Source: Symsagittifera roscoffensis (taxonomy: Eukaryota; Xenacoelomorpha; Acoela; Convolutidae). Taken from it: DNA of 64,000 nucleotides. Below are positions 23,801-33,349 of this stretch, in pieces (positions within the stretch are counted from its first letter, which is position 1; each line of letters starts with the position of its first letter). The stretch covers positions 65,178,647 through 65,242,646 of the forward strand of contig NC_087062.1 in assembly GCF_963678635.1 (NCBI RefSeq). Direction: 5' to 3'. Both the position numbers and the translations under genes were made by a program. The notes below the pieces were generated by a model, which saw only the letters and a program-made list of their open reading frames with translations, was not told where the DNA came from and did not search any database.

Positions 23801-26800
23801 ACGATTTATAAGACGGATTAAATCTCCGCTTACGCGTTAATAGCGCGAATTATATTGCGCGTTAATTGTCCCAAAGTGGTCAAAATGGCCAAAACGGCAA
23901 TCTTTAAACCCTCATAACTTTACGAAAAAAAATCACAGGTGAAATATCTTTTCAAATTTAAATTCAGGACAACAATACCTTTTGAATGATATAAAAAAAT
24001 TCGGTCAAAAATGGCTAGTTAAAAAGTCGAAATTTGTCTGAAGAAAAAAAAAAACCCACCCTGAGCACAAATATTCCGTTACTTTCGTATCGAAAGTCGG
24101 AACAATAATATTGTGCAAGAAGAGATCAAATGCGTCAAAAGTTTTTCTTCTATCAGAAGTCGCAAAAAATAACTCTCTAGTTTCCCGGGAGAAGCCAAAG
24201 AAACACCTTAAACTTCAATAAATTTATTCAAAGTGTCCAATAAATAAATTCAGCTTCGGTTTTTTTATTTAAAAGAAAAAAGAATTTTGTGAAGCTACTA
24301 AATTTTCACCATAACCTTGATGTGCGTATAATAAGAAGATTCCAAGCTGAATCAAGTGTTCTAATAGTTTTTTACCTGTCAGGTAGGTACCCGATCAGGA
24401 CAGGTCTGCAGTTTGCGATGATCCGCAACGATCAGAGAGTAGGTGTACCCCTGGACATGAAACTTCTTCCCCAACACCTCAGCGATCTCGGATATGAGAA
24501 CCACGCAGTCGGCAAGTGGCATCTAGGATATTTTGCAGAAGAGTGAGTAGATAAATTACACCACTCTTGCTTATTCTAGTCCCCCTATTGAAGGCATTTC
24601 TTCTGTGTGAGAACAAAGTGTTGCATACTTGATTTTTTATCTTCCTGACTGACAACGAATTTGTTGTATTTTCAGATAAAATTTCATTGATCACAGAAAA
24701 ATGAATTTTACAGATGAAATATTCGGCAATTTATTTATTAGATGATTTTTTTTTACTGATGTAGAATGCAAAAACAAATGGTTGATACATCGAGCAGCTC
24801 GAAATCCTAGTTCTTTTCTCTGACTTTTTCGCTCAGTTTATAAAATTTTATCTCTCATTGCAAATTTTTGTGAGCCAACAAAACTTACGATTCGAGGCAT
24901 TTTTTGAGACCACTGTTTGCATTTGATCAGCTTTAAAATTTGGACTTGTTTAAGTGCTTGTCTCCGGATATTTTGTGCAACAAATTTAGTTCGATAGGTG
25001 ACGTTATAGACCTCGTGCTCCAACTTCAATTTTTAAAGTATATTTGCGCTACAGGCACCCTTCGAAAAATTTTATCATTGGTCAGCCAAAATAACAAAAT
25101 TTTGTAATGATATAGCTGAAATACTGACAAGAATTAAGAATAAATGAAAATAAGTGAAATACTTATTTGTTAAGACATTAGATAAAAAGCGAGCGAAATC
25201 ACTCCGAAAGAGTGGATCACACTGAAGGTCAAAAAAAGACCTGTTATATCTATAATTAAATAAGAAGCGTATAAAATCAGGCAAGTTTAGTGGTCCGGAA
25301 GTAGAAAAAAATTACCAGCAACTACAAGAAATTGAAATAAGAAGGATTCACTTGGATTGCGATTTTTCAAATTTAACGAGATAATTCGTTTACTAAACTT
25401 GTACGGGTTTGAATTTTTAAATTAAGCACTTAAGGTTTTGATCCAAGGGGTCAACTTTTGTTTTTCAGTAATCTAGCAGTCGGATTGTAAGGTTGTATTG
25501 GTTTTAACCAATGCTTCTTTTCATGAAGGAGCAGTAGACAGCACTTCTAGCGGATCTAGGACTTTTTCAAATGTGGGGGCCGGATTTTTTTTAGGTCAAC
25601 TATTTTGATGTTTTGAGCTCTGCAAAATCATAACAAAACCTTATTTTGACCAAGTTTTCTGCGCCGGAGGCGACTTTTTGAAAAAAGGCCAAAAACGGCG
25701 TTTTTAGAGCCTTTTTGAAAAATTTTGACCAAAAAATTCCGCTCTCTCAAAAGTTGTTTATTTTGGCGCCAAAGGCAAAAATGGCGTCAGCCAAAAATGG
25801 ATATCTCAAAATAGTACAAAAGGGGGACCCTTTGTATCGGCAGGGGTTCAAATCCCTAAAGGGGGCGTATGCGACCCTCCTACCGCTTCCCCCTAAATCC
25901 GCTGGTGAGACAGCATATGTATATACAGGGGCGGATCTAGGATTTTCTCGAGGGGGGGGGGCGGATTTTCTAAAAATGTTTTAAAATTTTGTCGACCTTT
26001 TTTTTTTAGGTCGATTAAATTAAATTGATTTTCCGAGCTCTCCTAAAGCACTAAAAAGACGCTGTTTTGGCCAAACTTTCTGCGTCGCATGCATATATAT
26101 ATATATATAAACATCTATTAGTACACAGATTTCGGAACCATTAAGTGCTTTGGATGCGGATAAATACCGCGGATGAATAATCTGAAATTGCCCTGAGCAA
26201 AACCCGATATCTTCAAGAAGTTTGTAATTTTGAGCTTAAGACAATCCCCGATAGCTTTTCAAAGGCATCCCACGTGAAATAGTTGATTTTTTTGAGCTCA
26301 TTGAGATTGTATCCAATAAAATTGCCTTAGATGGTGCCCCATTTTAGGCGTGATTTGAACATTATTGTTGAAAAAGTCATCAACATTTTCCAACTTGTGC
26401 AATAATATTGGAACCTGATCCAAACTGTATATTATTATTGGTTATAAATTAGATATTTTATCCCTATAAAATATTGAGGACTAACCAATCATACTCCACC
26501 TAACTAACAACCCACTTATTTGTAAGTGCTGAAACTACTTCAGGGTGCTGTTTCAACACCCTGAATTTAAATTACAGCTTAGTTGCCTTTTCCAAGAGAC
26601 CAACTCGTAACAAACCAGTATACTCTAGATCTATTGAGACTAAGAGATATAAGAGTAAGATTAAGATCGGTATTAGACTAAGAAGTTGCACGAATCTATC
26701 CGGCCGAAAATACGATAGCGTGACGAGCAGACGTTGTACCTTATCTGAAATTACTCTATGAGTTAGACCATCAGTCCCAACTCATCTGGTACGACCATAA

Positions 26801-29787
26801 GTCTCGAATAAGACCTTAAGCAATAGAATACTTTAGAACTAACAAAAATAGATTAGACTTAGACAAAAACATTCACAAAAATGTTATACGACAATAATTT
26901 AATTGAAATGTCTCTACGACTCAATAGATCAGAGCCATCATTCCGAACAATACGAGAACTCCCTGGTATTGGAAGAAGACCTCGGAGAAGAAATGATGCT
27001 CGCCAAATACCAACGATCATCATCCGTCCTTCATTACAGATAGAAGATAAAAGATTCAAAAACTCTGTAAAACCCGGATGGGTGGAACCTGATCCAAACT
27101 GTATATTATTATTGGTTATAAATTAGATATTTTATCCCTATAAAATATTGAAGACTAAACAATCATACTCCACTCAACTAACAACCAACTTATTTGTAAG
27201 TGCTGAAAATACTTGTAATTTCAGCACCAGAGCATTCTGAATTTAACTTACAGCTTAGTTGCCTTTTCTAAGAGACCAACTCGTAACAAACCAGTATACT
27301 CTAGATCTATTGAGACTAAGAGATATAAGAGTAAGATTAGGACCAGTATTAGACTAAGAAGTTGCACGAATCTATCCGGCCGAAAATAAGATAGCGTGAC
27401 GAGCAGACGGTGTACCTTATCTGAAATTACTCTATGAGTTAGACCATCAGTCCCAACTCAATATTTTACATTTATAAGTTTTTGCACTATAACCGTTTTT
27501 TGGCGTCAGGCACCCATTCTTAAAACTCATTTATGCTAGTGAAGAGTCTGGAAAAATTGTTTTATGCTGGGAAAATCGTAATACGTTAGTTAAGATTAAT
27601 TAAATTGTTAGGATCTTATTCTGGTCTATACTTTATGCGCGGATACAAATCAGGTGCTGAATTGGAAGATGGTTTGCCCCCAATTCAGGGATTTGACCCT
27701 TTCAGCACCCAAAGGGTCCCCTTTTAGTACTATCTTATGACATTCAATCTCGACCAATTGATCCTAAAATTTTTCTTAGGGCTCGCTTTTGGCGCTATAT
27801 AAACTAACTGTGAGGGGAGCGCCCGCCAAAAAAAAACGGCATCTCAAAAAATTGCCTAAAAACGGCTTTTTGGCCTGATTTTCTTGAAAATCTGCCAGTG
27901 GTGCAGAAAATGTTCTCCAAATAATATCTCCATTGAGTTTAAAAAAGTTCGTCAAAATTTTCGAAAACTTTTTGATAAATGCCTCCACCGAGAAAATCCT
28001 AGATTCACCCCTGATCCAAATTATCAAATTTTTCCTAAATTGACAAAAAGTTTGGACTATTGTCTCAACTCCGTTCTCATCATAGTTTCATGTTCATTTA
28101 GATATCTGCCAACATTCCGGGGTTTCAAAACATTCTATGGACTCTACAATGCCAAGGGTGACTTCTGGAGTCATTGGGACGGAGAGAAGGCAAATCTCGG
28201 ACTGGACTGGCACTTGGACATAGGAAAATTTAACCGGACAATTTTAGTGGACGAAATGGGCATTTACTCAACGCGTGCGTTTTCAGCAAGGGCCACCAAG
28301 TTGATATCAGAGCATGATTTCGAAAGCAAGCCTCTCTTTCTGTATCTGCCAATCACTGCACCCCACCAAGCCCAAAGGTATGACCCGGTTCAAGTCCCGA
28401 GAGATGCAGAAAAGAAAGCGACGGTAGGTTCAATTGATCGTCTCTTTTTTGATCGTCTCCTTGATCGTTCCATTGAGGTTCTATTGATCGTCTGCTCCAC
28501 AAATTTTCATTGGTATTTCTATTGATTAAAAATTTCATTTGCAATACGCTTGATTCGAACGTTCCTTGAGAATTTGTAAAATCTCAATTGTAAGTAAATT
28601 TGGCCTGATGACTCTAAGTTTAATGAAATAGTTTTTTCAGTGTTACAAAATAGTAAAACGTCCTATTTCACCAGAGAACAATTTTTCTATGAGGAGTGGT
28701 AGAGTACAATAAACCATATAATCTTTCAAAAAACGTCAGAAACTACTAGACGCGTTTAAAAGACAGCAAGATGGTTTTTGTTGACATCGGGTTGTTTTTA
28801 GTGGGTGCCATTTCATTTAAATGTTTACAGGGAACTTATCACGTTCAGCGCAGAAAGTATTTGGGCATGCTGTCAGAAATGGACACGCTTGTAGGACAAG
28901 TCAGAGCATCTTTGGAGTCTCAAGGAGTCCTCGACAACACAATCATTATCTTCAGTTCTGACAATGGTGGAACAGCCAACGGACAGTTTGACAACTGGGG
29001 AAGTAACTTCCCATTGAGGTCAGTCAAAGCATTTCTTTACGAGGGGGGAGTTCGAGTTACCGGACTCATTTGGGGGAAACCGATCAAAAACCGAGCAGGG
29101 CAAGTTTCTACTGAAATGATGCATATCAGTGATTGGTATCCGACTCTCTATAGCTTTGCAGGGGGAAATGTTGCGGATTTAGACGATATTGACAGCTATG
29201 ACATGACAAACGTTTTGACAGGCAATAATGTAACATCGCCAAGAACGGAATTTGTCATTAACTTCGATCCAGCCGAATGCTCAAAAGGCATGAGAGTTGG
29301 CAAGTATAAATATCTGTTAAACCCGAATGACTTCTTCAACAAGAATTTCGACGACTGGTACCAAGCTCCTGGAGAGTGTCCAGGCGCCAATGAAACCATG
29401 ATTCCAAACACAACGCCTTCTCAGATAACATGCGAACCGGTGCCTCGTACACGGAAAGTCGACCTCAGGTGCTTCTCGGAGAAAAGTGGTTTGAATGAAT
29501 GCTTGTATGACATCGAAAACGACCCTTGCGAGTACTACAACCTGATAGATGACAAGAAATATCTATCGGTAAAAGAAAACATCCTGGAGCGAATTAAGTT
29601 TTGGGAAATGAAACAAGTTCAGCCCCTGATGCCTCCGTCTGATGCGAGTGCAAACCCCAAGTTTTTCAATTACACGTGGAATCCCTGGACAAAAAACACT
29701 ACTCTCGATCTACGCATACGAAAATACGCGCCTCACTCGAAGAATTGTTCTTTTCTGTCAACTTCCAGCACCAGCGAACCGTTTTAG
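17517..29787 (+). CDS. Arylsulfatase (ARSB/ARSI/ARSJ type), 4 exons
   Basis: A sulfatase that would hydrolyse sulfate esters of glycosaminoglycans or related glycans in lysosome or secretory pathway. Joining 17517-17808, 24383-24542, 28102-28423 and 28831-29787 gives 576 residues, close to ARSB (533) and ARSI/J (570-600). Intron phases are 1, 2 and 0, all with GT/AG ends. Residues 1-30 form a signal peptide or anchor. The metal-binding Asp pair is at 49-50 (ILADDLG). The formylglycine site [11 protein letters not shown] is at 88-98. GKWHLG is at 141-146, with a neighbouring Asn where the signature prefers Ser/Thr. APHQ with His239 follows, and SSDNGG with metal ligands Asp302/Asn303. All key catalytic residues are present and no stop interrupts the join. 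The C-terminal part (about 400-576) is Cys-containing as in the ARSB group. The substrate cannot be told from sequence. Confidence 0.93.
17862..18071. mobile_element. GGCTCTTTTCC-family MITE with 8-bp target duplication
   Basis: A 210-bp element starting GGCTCTTTTCCAGTCCCCCC and ending GGGGGGACTGGAAAAGAGCC, flanked on both sides by AAAACTTG. The interior is AT-rich and non-coding. An exact 8-bp target duplication points to a DNA transposase of a type that makes 8-bp staggered cuts (hAT, Merlin or P type). The termini do not look like typical hAT ends. Confidence 0.9.
18300..18506. mobile_element. GGCTCTTTTTCC-family MITE
   Basis: Starts GGCTCTTTTTCCTCC and ends GGGGGAAGAGCC, ~207 bp. The flanks CAGATTAA and TAGATTTG are only partly alike, so the target duplication has decayed or the right end was rearranged. 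A fold-back repeat begins in its right end. Confidence 0.65.
18494..18657. repeat. Inverted repeat, ~45-bp arms
   Basis: The arm at 18494-18538 (AGAGCCTAGATTTGTTATCC followed by ATACCTTACATCGTACAT) is matched in reverse complement at 18614-18657 with one base difference. The spacer is 75 bases. The arms contain a MITE end plus flanking DNA, so this arose by a fold-back rearrangement. Transcribed in the intron, it could form a long hairpin. Confidence 0.9.
18857..19070. mobile_element. GGCTCTTTTCC-family MITE, degraded right end
   Basis: Starts GGCTCTTTTCCAGTTTCC and carries the same interior as 17862-18071 (TTTACGTGTTATTATGGCTAAATG, TTTTCAAAATTGAATTTGAAAG). It ends in an altered GGGGGAAAACTGAAAAAATC. 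It runs into a second, inverted partial copy around 19070-19132. Confidence 0.7.
19133..19336. mobile_element. GGCTCTTTTTCC-family MITE nested in a related element
   Basis: 204 bp, starting GGCTCTTTTTCC and ending GGAAAAAGAGCC, with exact 8-bp flanks GAAAGGGG (19125-19132 and 19337-19344). The flanks are the end of another element of this group: TTTTGAAAGGGG on the left, and GGGGAACTGGAAAAGAGCC continuing to 19360 on the right. It jumped into the terminal repeat of an older copy. Confidence 0.9.
20574..20787. mobile_element. GGCTCTTTTCC-family MITE with 8-bp target duplication
   Basis: 214 bp, starting GGCTCTTTTCCAGTTCCCCC and ending GGGAAACTGGAAAAGAGCC, with exact flanks ATTCAAAC on both sides. 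Interior as in 17862-18071. Confidence 0.92.
21170..21368. mobile_element. GGCTCTTTTTCC-family MITE, diverged
   Basis: Starts GGCTCTTTTTGTTTTCTCC and ends GGGGTTTGGAAAAAGAGCC, ~199 bp. The interior (ATTGTTACAAATAGTTTGGCAC, CATAAAATTGATGTTCCTG) is shared with 21610-21808. No target duplication is left. Confidence 0.7.
21610..21808. mobile_element. GGCTCTTTTTCC-family MITE with 8-bp target duplication
   Basis: 199 bp, starting GGCTCTTTTTCCTTTTCCCCC and ending GGAGGAAAAAGAGTC, flanked by exact CAACAAGC. Interior related to 18300-18506 and 21170-21368. Confidence 0.9.
22067..22285. mobile_element. GGCTCTTTTCC-family MITE, second subtype
   Basis: 219 bp, starting GGCTCTTTTCCAGTTTCTCA and ending GAGGGGGACTGAAAAAGAGTC, with flanks TATAAACT/TATAAGCT (7 of 8 match). 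The interior differs from 17862-18071; a diverged relative lies at about 19645-19856. Shared ends with different interiors suggest several families mobilised by one transposase. Confidence 0.85.
22744..22985 (-). repeat. Dispersed repeat, GTTCCGACC family
   Basis: Reverse-strand copy of a sequence also seen near 31440, 35985, 41495 and 53640. Shared blocks are the TACCTGATTTTGCGTG motif, AATACAAAGTTCCTCC, and the end AATGGTCGGAA. No complete coding frame. Confidence 0.6.
23567..24110. repeat. Dispersed repeat, AACAAGACTGCTTGTAT-ended
   Basis: The left end AACAAGACTGCTTGTATCAG is followed by ATGTTCCGACTGC. The right side contains CGAAAGTCGGAACA, an inverted match to TGTTCCGACT. The interior (GCGCGTTAATTGTCCCAAAG, CAGGACAACAATACC) is found inverted and diverged at 59390-60190 and in part near 30060-30240. 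Probably a decayed non-autonomous DNA transposon. Confidence 0.5.
24383..24542 (+). CDS. Arylsulfatase exon 2
   Basis: Follows the acceptor TTTTTTACCTGTCAG. Completes Gly98 and continues RYPIRTGLQ, which always follows the CSPSR signature. Ends in [10 protein letters not shown] plus two bases of Glu151 at a GTGAGT donor (phase 2). Confidence 0.93.
25546..25905 (-). mobile_element. hAT-type MITE (CAGGGGCGGAT family), inverted
   Basis: Starts AGCGGATCTAGGACTTTTTC and ends CCCTAAATCCGCTGG. In between it has the family blocks TTTTCTGCGCCGGAGGCGAC and CCCTTTGTATCGGCAGGGG. The outermost bases are eroded and no target duplication is clear. Confidence 0.7.
25926..26092 (-). mobile_element. hAT-type MITE, truncated copy
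   Basis: Starts with an intact CAGGGGCGGATCTAGGATTTTC and is cut off at CTTTCTGCGTCGCATG, where an AT microsatellite begins. Only about the first 165 bases of the family consensus remain. Confidence 0.7.
26409..26784 (+). repeat. TRIM-like element, 5' LTR
   Basis: Starts TGGAACCTGATCC and ends CAGTCCCAACTCA. Contains CCTATAAAATATTG, a possible TATA box. One patch near 26538-26572 (with a CAGGGTG/CACCCTG hairpin) differs sharply from the other LTR, while the rest is nearly identical. Confidence 0.85.
27083..27460 (+). repeat. TRIM-like element, 3' LTR
   Basis: Partner of 26409-26784 with the same TGGAACCTGATCC start and CCCAACTCA end. The patch at about 27206-27242 reads TACTTGTAATTTCAGCACC instead of the hairpin sequence of the 5' LTR. 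Confidence 0.85.
27651..28013. mobile_element. hAT-type MITE just upstream of sulfatase exon 3
   Basis: 363 bp, starting CAGGTGCTGAATTGG and ending GAAAATCCTAGATTCACCCCTG. Flanks ATACAAAT and ATCCAAAT match at 7 of 8 bases. It ends 88 bases before the exon 3 acceptor, close to where branch-point and pyrimidine signals lie. Confidence 0.8.
28102..28423 (+). CDS. Arylsulfatase exon 3
   Basis: Follows TGTTCATTTAG. Encodes residues 151-258: [17 protein letters not shown] (the LPTxRGF block conserved in ARSB-type enzymes), a region with several His/Trp, then [10 protein letters not shown] with active-site His239. Ends ACG|GTAGGT, phase 0. The frame would read on for 100 bases into the intron, so the donor was chosen because it joins in frame to [11 protein letters not shown]. 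Confidence 0.92.
28436..28495. repeat. GATCGTCT short repeats beside the exon 3 donor
   Basis: Several copies of TTGATCGT(C/T) lie within 60 bases starting 12 bases after the donor (TTGATCGTCTC, TGATCGTCTCC, TTGATCGTTCC, TTGATCGTCTGC). Such clustering next to a splice site may be chance microsatellite-like growth. Confidence 0.6.
28831..29787 (+). CDS. Arylsulfatase exon 4 and stop
   Basis: Follows AAATGTTTACAG. Encodes residues 259-576, starting [18 protein letters not shown], then SSDNGG with the metal ligands, and the ARSB-type YEGGVRV and HISDWYPT blocks. Near the end [14 protein letters not shown] is the usual closing motif of this sulfatase group. The stop is TAG at 29785-29787. An open frame extends 60 bases upstream into the intron, but the splice acceptor at 28829-28830 gives the conserved join. 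Confidence 0.93.
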   Translation, partial: GTYHVQRRKYLGMLSEMDTLVGQVRASLESQGVLDNTIIIFSSDNGGTANGQFDNWGSNFPLRSVKAFLYEGGVRVTGLIWGKPIKNRAGQVSTEMMHISDWYPTLYSFAGGNVADLDDIDSYDMTNVLTGNNVTSPRTEFVINFDPAECSKGMRVGKYKYLLNPNDFFNKNFDDWYQAPGECPGANETMIPNTTPSQITCEPVPRTRKVDLRCFSEKSGLNECLYDIENDPCEYYNLIDDKKYLSVKENILERIKFWEMKQVQPLMPPSDASANPKFFNYTWNPWTKNTTLDLRIRKYAPHSKNCSFLSTSSTSEPF

Positions 29788-29947
29788 GCTACGCCGTCAA
29801 CTACATGTCACGATGAATGGAGAGTATTGCACATTTGGTAAAACTGTTGGAACAATTATCTCTTTGACTAAAGTATAGGCTGAACATAAGCATAGAAGAT
29901 AGACGTATGGTGTATAAAATGATGATATAATATGCAAAAAACCACTC

Positions 29948-29953
29948 AATAAA
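29948..29953 (+). terminator. Poly(A) signal of the sulfatase gene
   Basis: AATAAA 161 bases after the stop codon on the same strand, followed by a T-rich stretch (CATTTTTTCACTC). It is the first perfect signal after the stop. Confidence 0.65.
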
Positions 29954-30871
29954 ATTGCAGTACTCATTTTTTCACTCATCTGAGCTTTCGCATATTGTTA
30001 CGACTTTAAAAAATGACGGGACATTTGGGCTTGGTATTGCTCTATCTCCAGACAAGTTTTGATATTCTAAGAAGCAATTTTTGACCAATTTTTAAAAATA
30101 GAATCTGAAAAATATGGATGCATTGAGCTCAAAATTAAAAGATATTTCACCTGTAATCACTTTTCATGAATTTATTGGGGTTTAATGTTGCGACTATCCT
30201 GGTTAATTTGAGTTAATTAAAGTGCTCATTTTACCGAATCTAGCATTTTCTTGAGGTGGAAAGGATGTTCATAAGATTTTTTTGATGATTTTTTTCCAGA
30301 TCGACAAAAAAACTTTTCCGAGATCTTTTAAAACACCGTAAAGACTTTATTTTGACTCAGTTTTCTGCGCCGACGTGAGCATGCCAAACAAGTTGTTTTT
30401 GGTTAATTTTTGAAATGTTTTAATCAGATAGTTGCGGTTTTTTATCGAGGTCGGAAGGATGTTCATAAGATTTTTTTGGTTCATAAGACGACTTTTCTTT
30501 ACAAAGTTGTCTGAAATTCTAAAACTTTGCTCTGATACCAGAAGTCTTATTTTATGTCAGTTATCGGGTGAAGATTCAGACATTTCCATAGTTATCGGGT
30601 GAAGATTCAGACATTCCCATAAATAGTAAATGTTATATTCTTTTCCTAAAAACTCCAGGTATTTGATTCAGCGCTAGACGTACTAATGAATTACTAATGA
30701 CGTACTAGACGTATTAAAAAATAATGAAAAACTGAACAAGAAAAATAAACAACTGACAAATTGAATTCAAACGCAACCAGTCAAAACTAAAAAAGGTTAA
30801 AAGTGTTCGATTGTCGTGTAGTGAATACGCGGTTGGTTTCTTGATTGGCAAATAGGAAAGAGTGAGAAGAT

Positions 30872-31296
30872 CAGGGGCGGATTTAGGGGGGGCTTACGCA
30901 CTCCCCCCCCCCCTCAGGGATTCGACCCCCTGCCGACCCAAAGGTCCCCCCTTTGATACTTTTCAGAAATCCCTTTTTGGCCGACCGACCCTAAAATTTT
31001 TCTAAAGGCGCCTTCGGCGCCAATATATACTAACTTTGAGGGGGAGCGCGCGCCAAAAAGCGCTATTTTTTTTGTAAAATTTTTTCAAAAAGTGCCCAAA
31101 AACGGCTTTTTTGACTGTTTTTTCAAAAATTTGCCTGCAGCGCAGAAAACTTTGCCAAAATAGGGGCAAAACAGTGCTTTGGGAGAGCTCGAAAAATCAA
31201 TTTGGTCGACCTAAAAAAAAAAAAAGGTCGTCAAAAGTTTGGAAAATTTTTTGAAATTCCCCCCCCCCTCTCGAGAAAATCCTAGATCCGCCCCTG
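30872..31296. mobile_element. hAT-type MITE with exact 8-bp target duplication
   Basis: 425 bp, starting CAGGGGCGGATTTAGG and ending CCTAGATCCGCCCCTG, flanked by exact GAGAAGAT. 8-bp duplications and CAGGGGCGG ends are typical of hAT transposons. The interior has no transposase. It contains a GGCGCCTTCGGCGCC hairpin and a GGGTCGAATCCCTGA-like block resembling a Pol III B box. Confidence 0.93.
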
Positions 31297-33349
31297 GAGA
31301 AGATCATCAGAAAACAGAGAACAATTTATCAAAATTTGCTGAGAAAATTATAGGTAGATCAATGCCATTCTAACAGGTTTTATTCAACAAAAACATTGTC
31401 AGACACAATGTCATGGATTTTTTTTGTTCAACTTTTTTTAAAAAAAAAGGATGAACTTTGTATTTGGGTGTGTTTTAGTTGTTCTGCTTTTTGTTTCCTT
31501 TTGTTTTTCACGCAAATCAAACAATCATCGGGTTATGACGAATGATATACCAATTTAAAGCCCTTTCAATCTTGATTTGAATGACATTTAAAAACTTCAA
31601 AAATTTTTCTCAGTATCGAGAAAGTGGTTTAAAATTTTTAAGCGAGCAAGCGAGCAGGCTTAAAACAGCTTATTTATGCCTAGTGTATGCCGAGTTTTTA
31701 TTGCCATTTTTGGGACCAAAAATTTCCATAAGTTAAGAGCAAAAAAATTTGAATAAAAAGTTAGTTTTGAATTTTTTAAGCTTTTTTTTTGATTTTTTCT
31801 CTTTTTGTTTAATCTGATTTTTTACTAGGACTATCGAACATGCCTAAATCATCATTTTTTTACGTCAGATCCTTTTATAAAACCACTGAAAAAACACTAT
31901 TTTCAAAAAAAAAAACTTTTTTTTTGTGTAGCGTTTTACAGACCACGATCGTAACTTTCTGTGCTACTTGTACAATTACCAGGTATCCTTGCTTTGCTTT
32001 TAACTTTGATAGAGATCTCGCTAGAGATCAAATTATAGGAATAGAATTGGTTCCAACTAAAGTGATTGCTATTTAGTTTTTCCATGTTTATCGAATAGTG
32101 TTCCAGACATACTTTTGTTCTGCCATATTCGCTACATAATGAACGCAATTGCCGGCGTGAGTTTTTTTGAAAGTTTTGTCGAGTGGCAGCTGAGCCGACA
32201 GTATAAGGTTAATTTCCCTTGAGCGAAAAAAAGAGATTGTTGTCAAGACAAAAAAGCAGCTTAAAAATTTTGAAGTTTAGAGCTTTAAATACTTTTGTTT
32301 TTTAAAAAGGTGAATAGGAGGGCAGTTAAAACTTAAATGTGGCAAAATTAAATCACTTAACTGATGAAACATAAACTAACTACTTCAAAAACTAGCAGAC
32401 AAAAAATTGTGCAAACGACAAGCCTAAAAAATATATAAAAACTTAACTTCAAGAGGGGAAGTTTGCTTTCAATTTAGAAAATTTATCGAAAAATCTCTCG
32501 TCTAGTAAAACACTAAGAAAACAGTTAATTGCCTGCCTATCGAGTGGTGTTTACATAATTTTTTGGATGCATTTTCTATTTCGACTAACTTCTTCTTTGC
32601 TTTTTAACGCTCTGTCAATGTTTATCTTCCGACCAATTTACTGGGGTAGCAGGGAACTAAAGCTTAATGGGTGTTGTTGTACCATTTTTGGATAGATCAA
32701 AGTAAGCGCGTAGGGGTTTAAGTGTAGCAGCATTTTAATGCCATTTCAGCCGTAATTTGGATTCCGGTTACAAGTGGTCTGAATTTTTTAGTTTTAAAAC
32801 TGTTTGTAGTCATCAAAAATACATTTTTTCAATCAATAGAATAACAAAAAAAGCACCTTCAAAACAGAGGCGAAGCGGAGCTTTGCACTACTTGCGATAA
32901 AACACAAGCATAACAAAAAAACATAGGTCAAGAAAAGAGTTTAAATGTTGAAAAAAAACAAGATGAACCAAAATTTTTCCAAGTGATGATGGAAAAATTT
33001 TTCCAATGATTAGAAACAACTAGGGTCCCAGCTATAGTTGGAGGTACGTGTTGGATATTGAATGAATTTTTCATACTGATGCGGAGCGAAAAATGAGATT
33101 TCAAAAGTTGGACTTTGCCCAAAACCTTAGTTGTTTTTCTTCTAAATTAAGTGAGAAGAGTTTAAAAAATTTAAGATAATCAGTTTTTCCAAGGAGATAA
33201 CATTTTTCTTACCAAAAAATACAGGAGTCGCCGCTTCTGTGGGAACAATTATTGCAATCAGTTTCATCAATTAGACTTTTCATCTCATATTTGATTGTGT
33301 AAATATAAGAAAAGTAAAAAAAAAATTCTAAAAATTCAAAAAATGGTCA

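Larger units (their letters stand above)
17809..24382 (+). other. Arylsulfatase intron 1, filled with small transposons
   Basis: A 6.6-kb intron. Nearly half is made of GGCTCTTTT-type MITEs and their fragments (17.86-22.3 kb). A reverse copy of another dispersed repeat follows at 22.74-22.99 kb, and a fourth type at 23.57-24.11 kb. No exon-like sequence was found. Stretches such as 20000-20570 and 22300-22740 hold nothing I can identify. Confidence 0.8.
26409..27460 (+). mobile_element. TRIM-like miniature LTR retroelement
   Basis: Two direct terminal repeats (376 and 378 bp, mostly identical) enclose only about 298 bases. ATAT flanks both outer ends, a 4-bp target duplication. The internal part starts TCTGGTACGACC, so a primer-site-like TGG lies two bases from the LTR. 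It ends in a purine-rich GGATGGG before the second LTR. There is no pol. A short frame (26881-27105) with a basic RRPRRR stretch is the only open sequence and may be a gag scrap. Such elements move only with help from a full-length relative. Confidence 0.85.
24543..28101 (+). other. Arylsulfatase intron 2
   Basis: A 3.6-kb intron holding an inverted hAT-type MITE, a truncated copy beside it, an AT microsatellite (about 26092-26109), a TRIM-like LTR element and another hAT-type MITE that ends 88 bases before exon 3. The first 1 kb (24543-25540) shows nothing identifiable. Confidence 0.8.

Noticed and set aside
23567-24110. Possible CRISPR-like or satellite repeat from repeated CGAAAG/GTTCCG motifs
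   Set aside because: No regular spacers; the motifs are inverted ends of a dispersed repeat in an animal genome.
28353-28544. - strand frame across sulfatase exon 3
   Set aside because: Antisense shadow of a well-supported exon.
30900-30970. GGGTCGAATCCCTGA block resembling a tRNA B box
   Set aside because: No A box or cloverleaf around it; the block is part of the MITE consensus and repeats in every copy.
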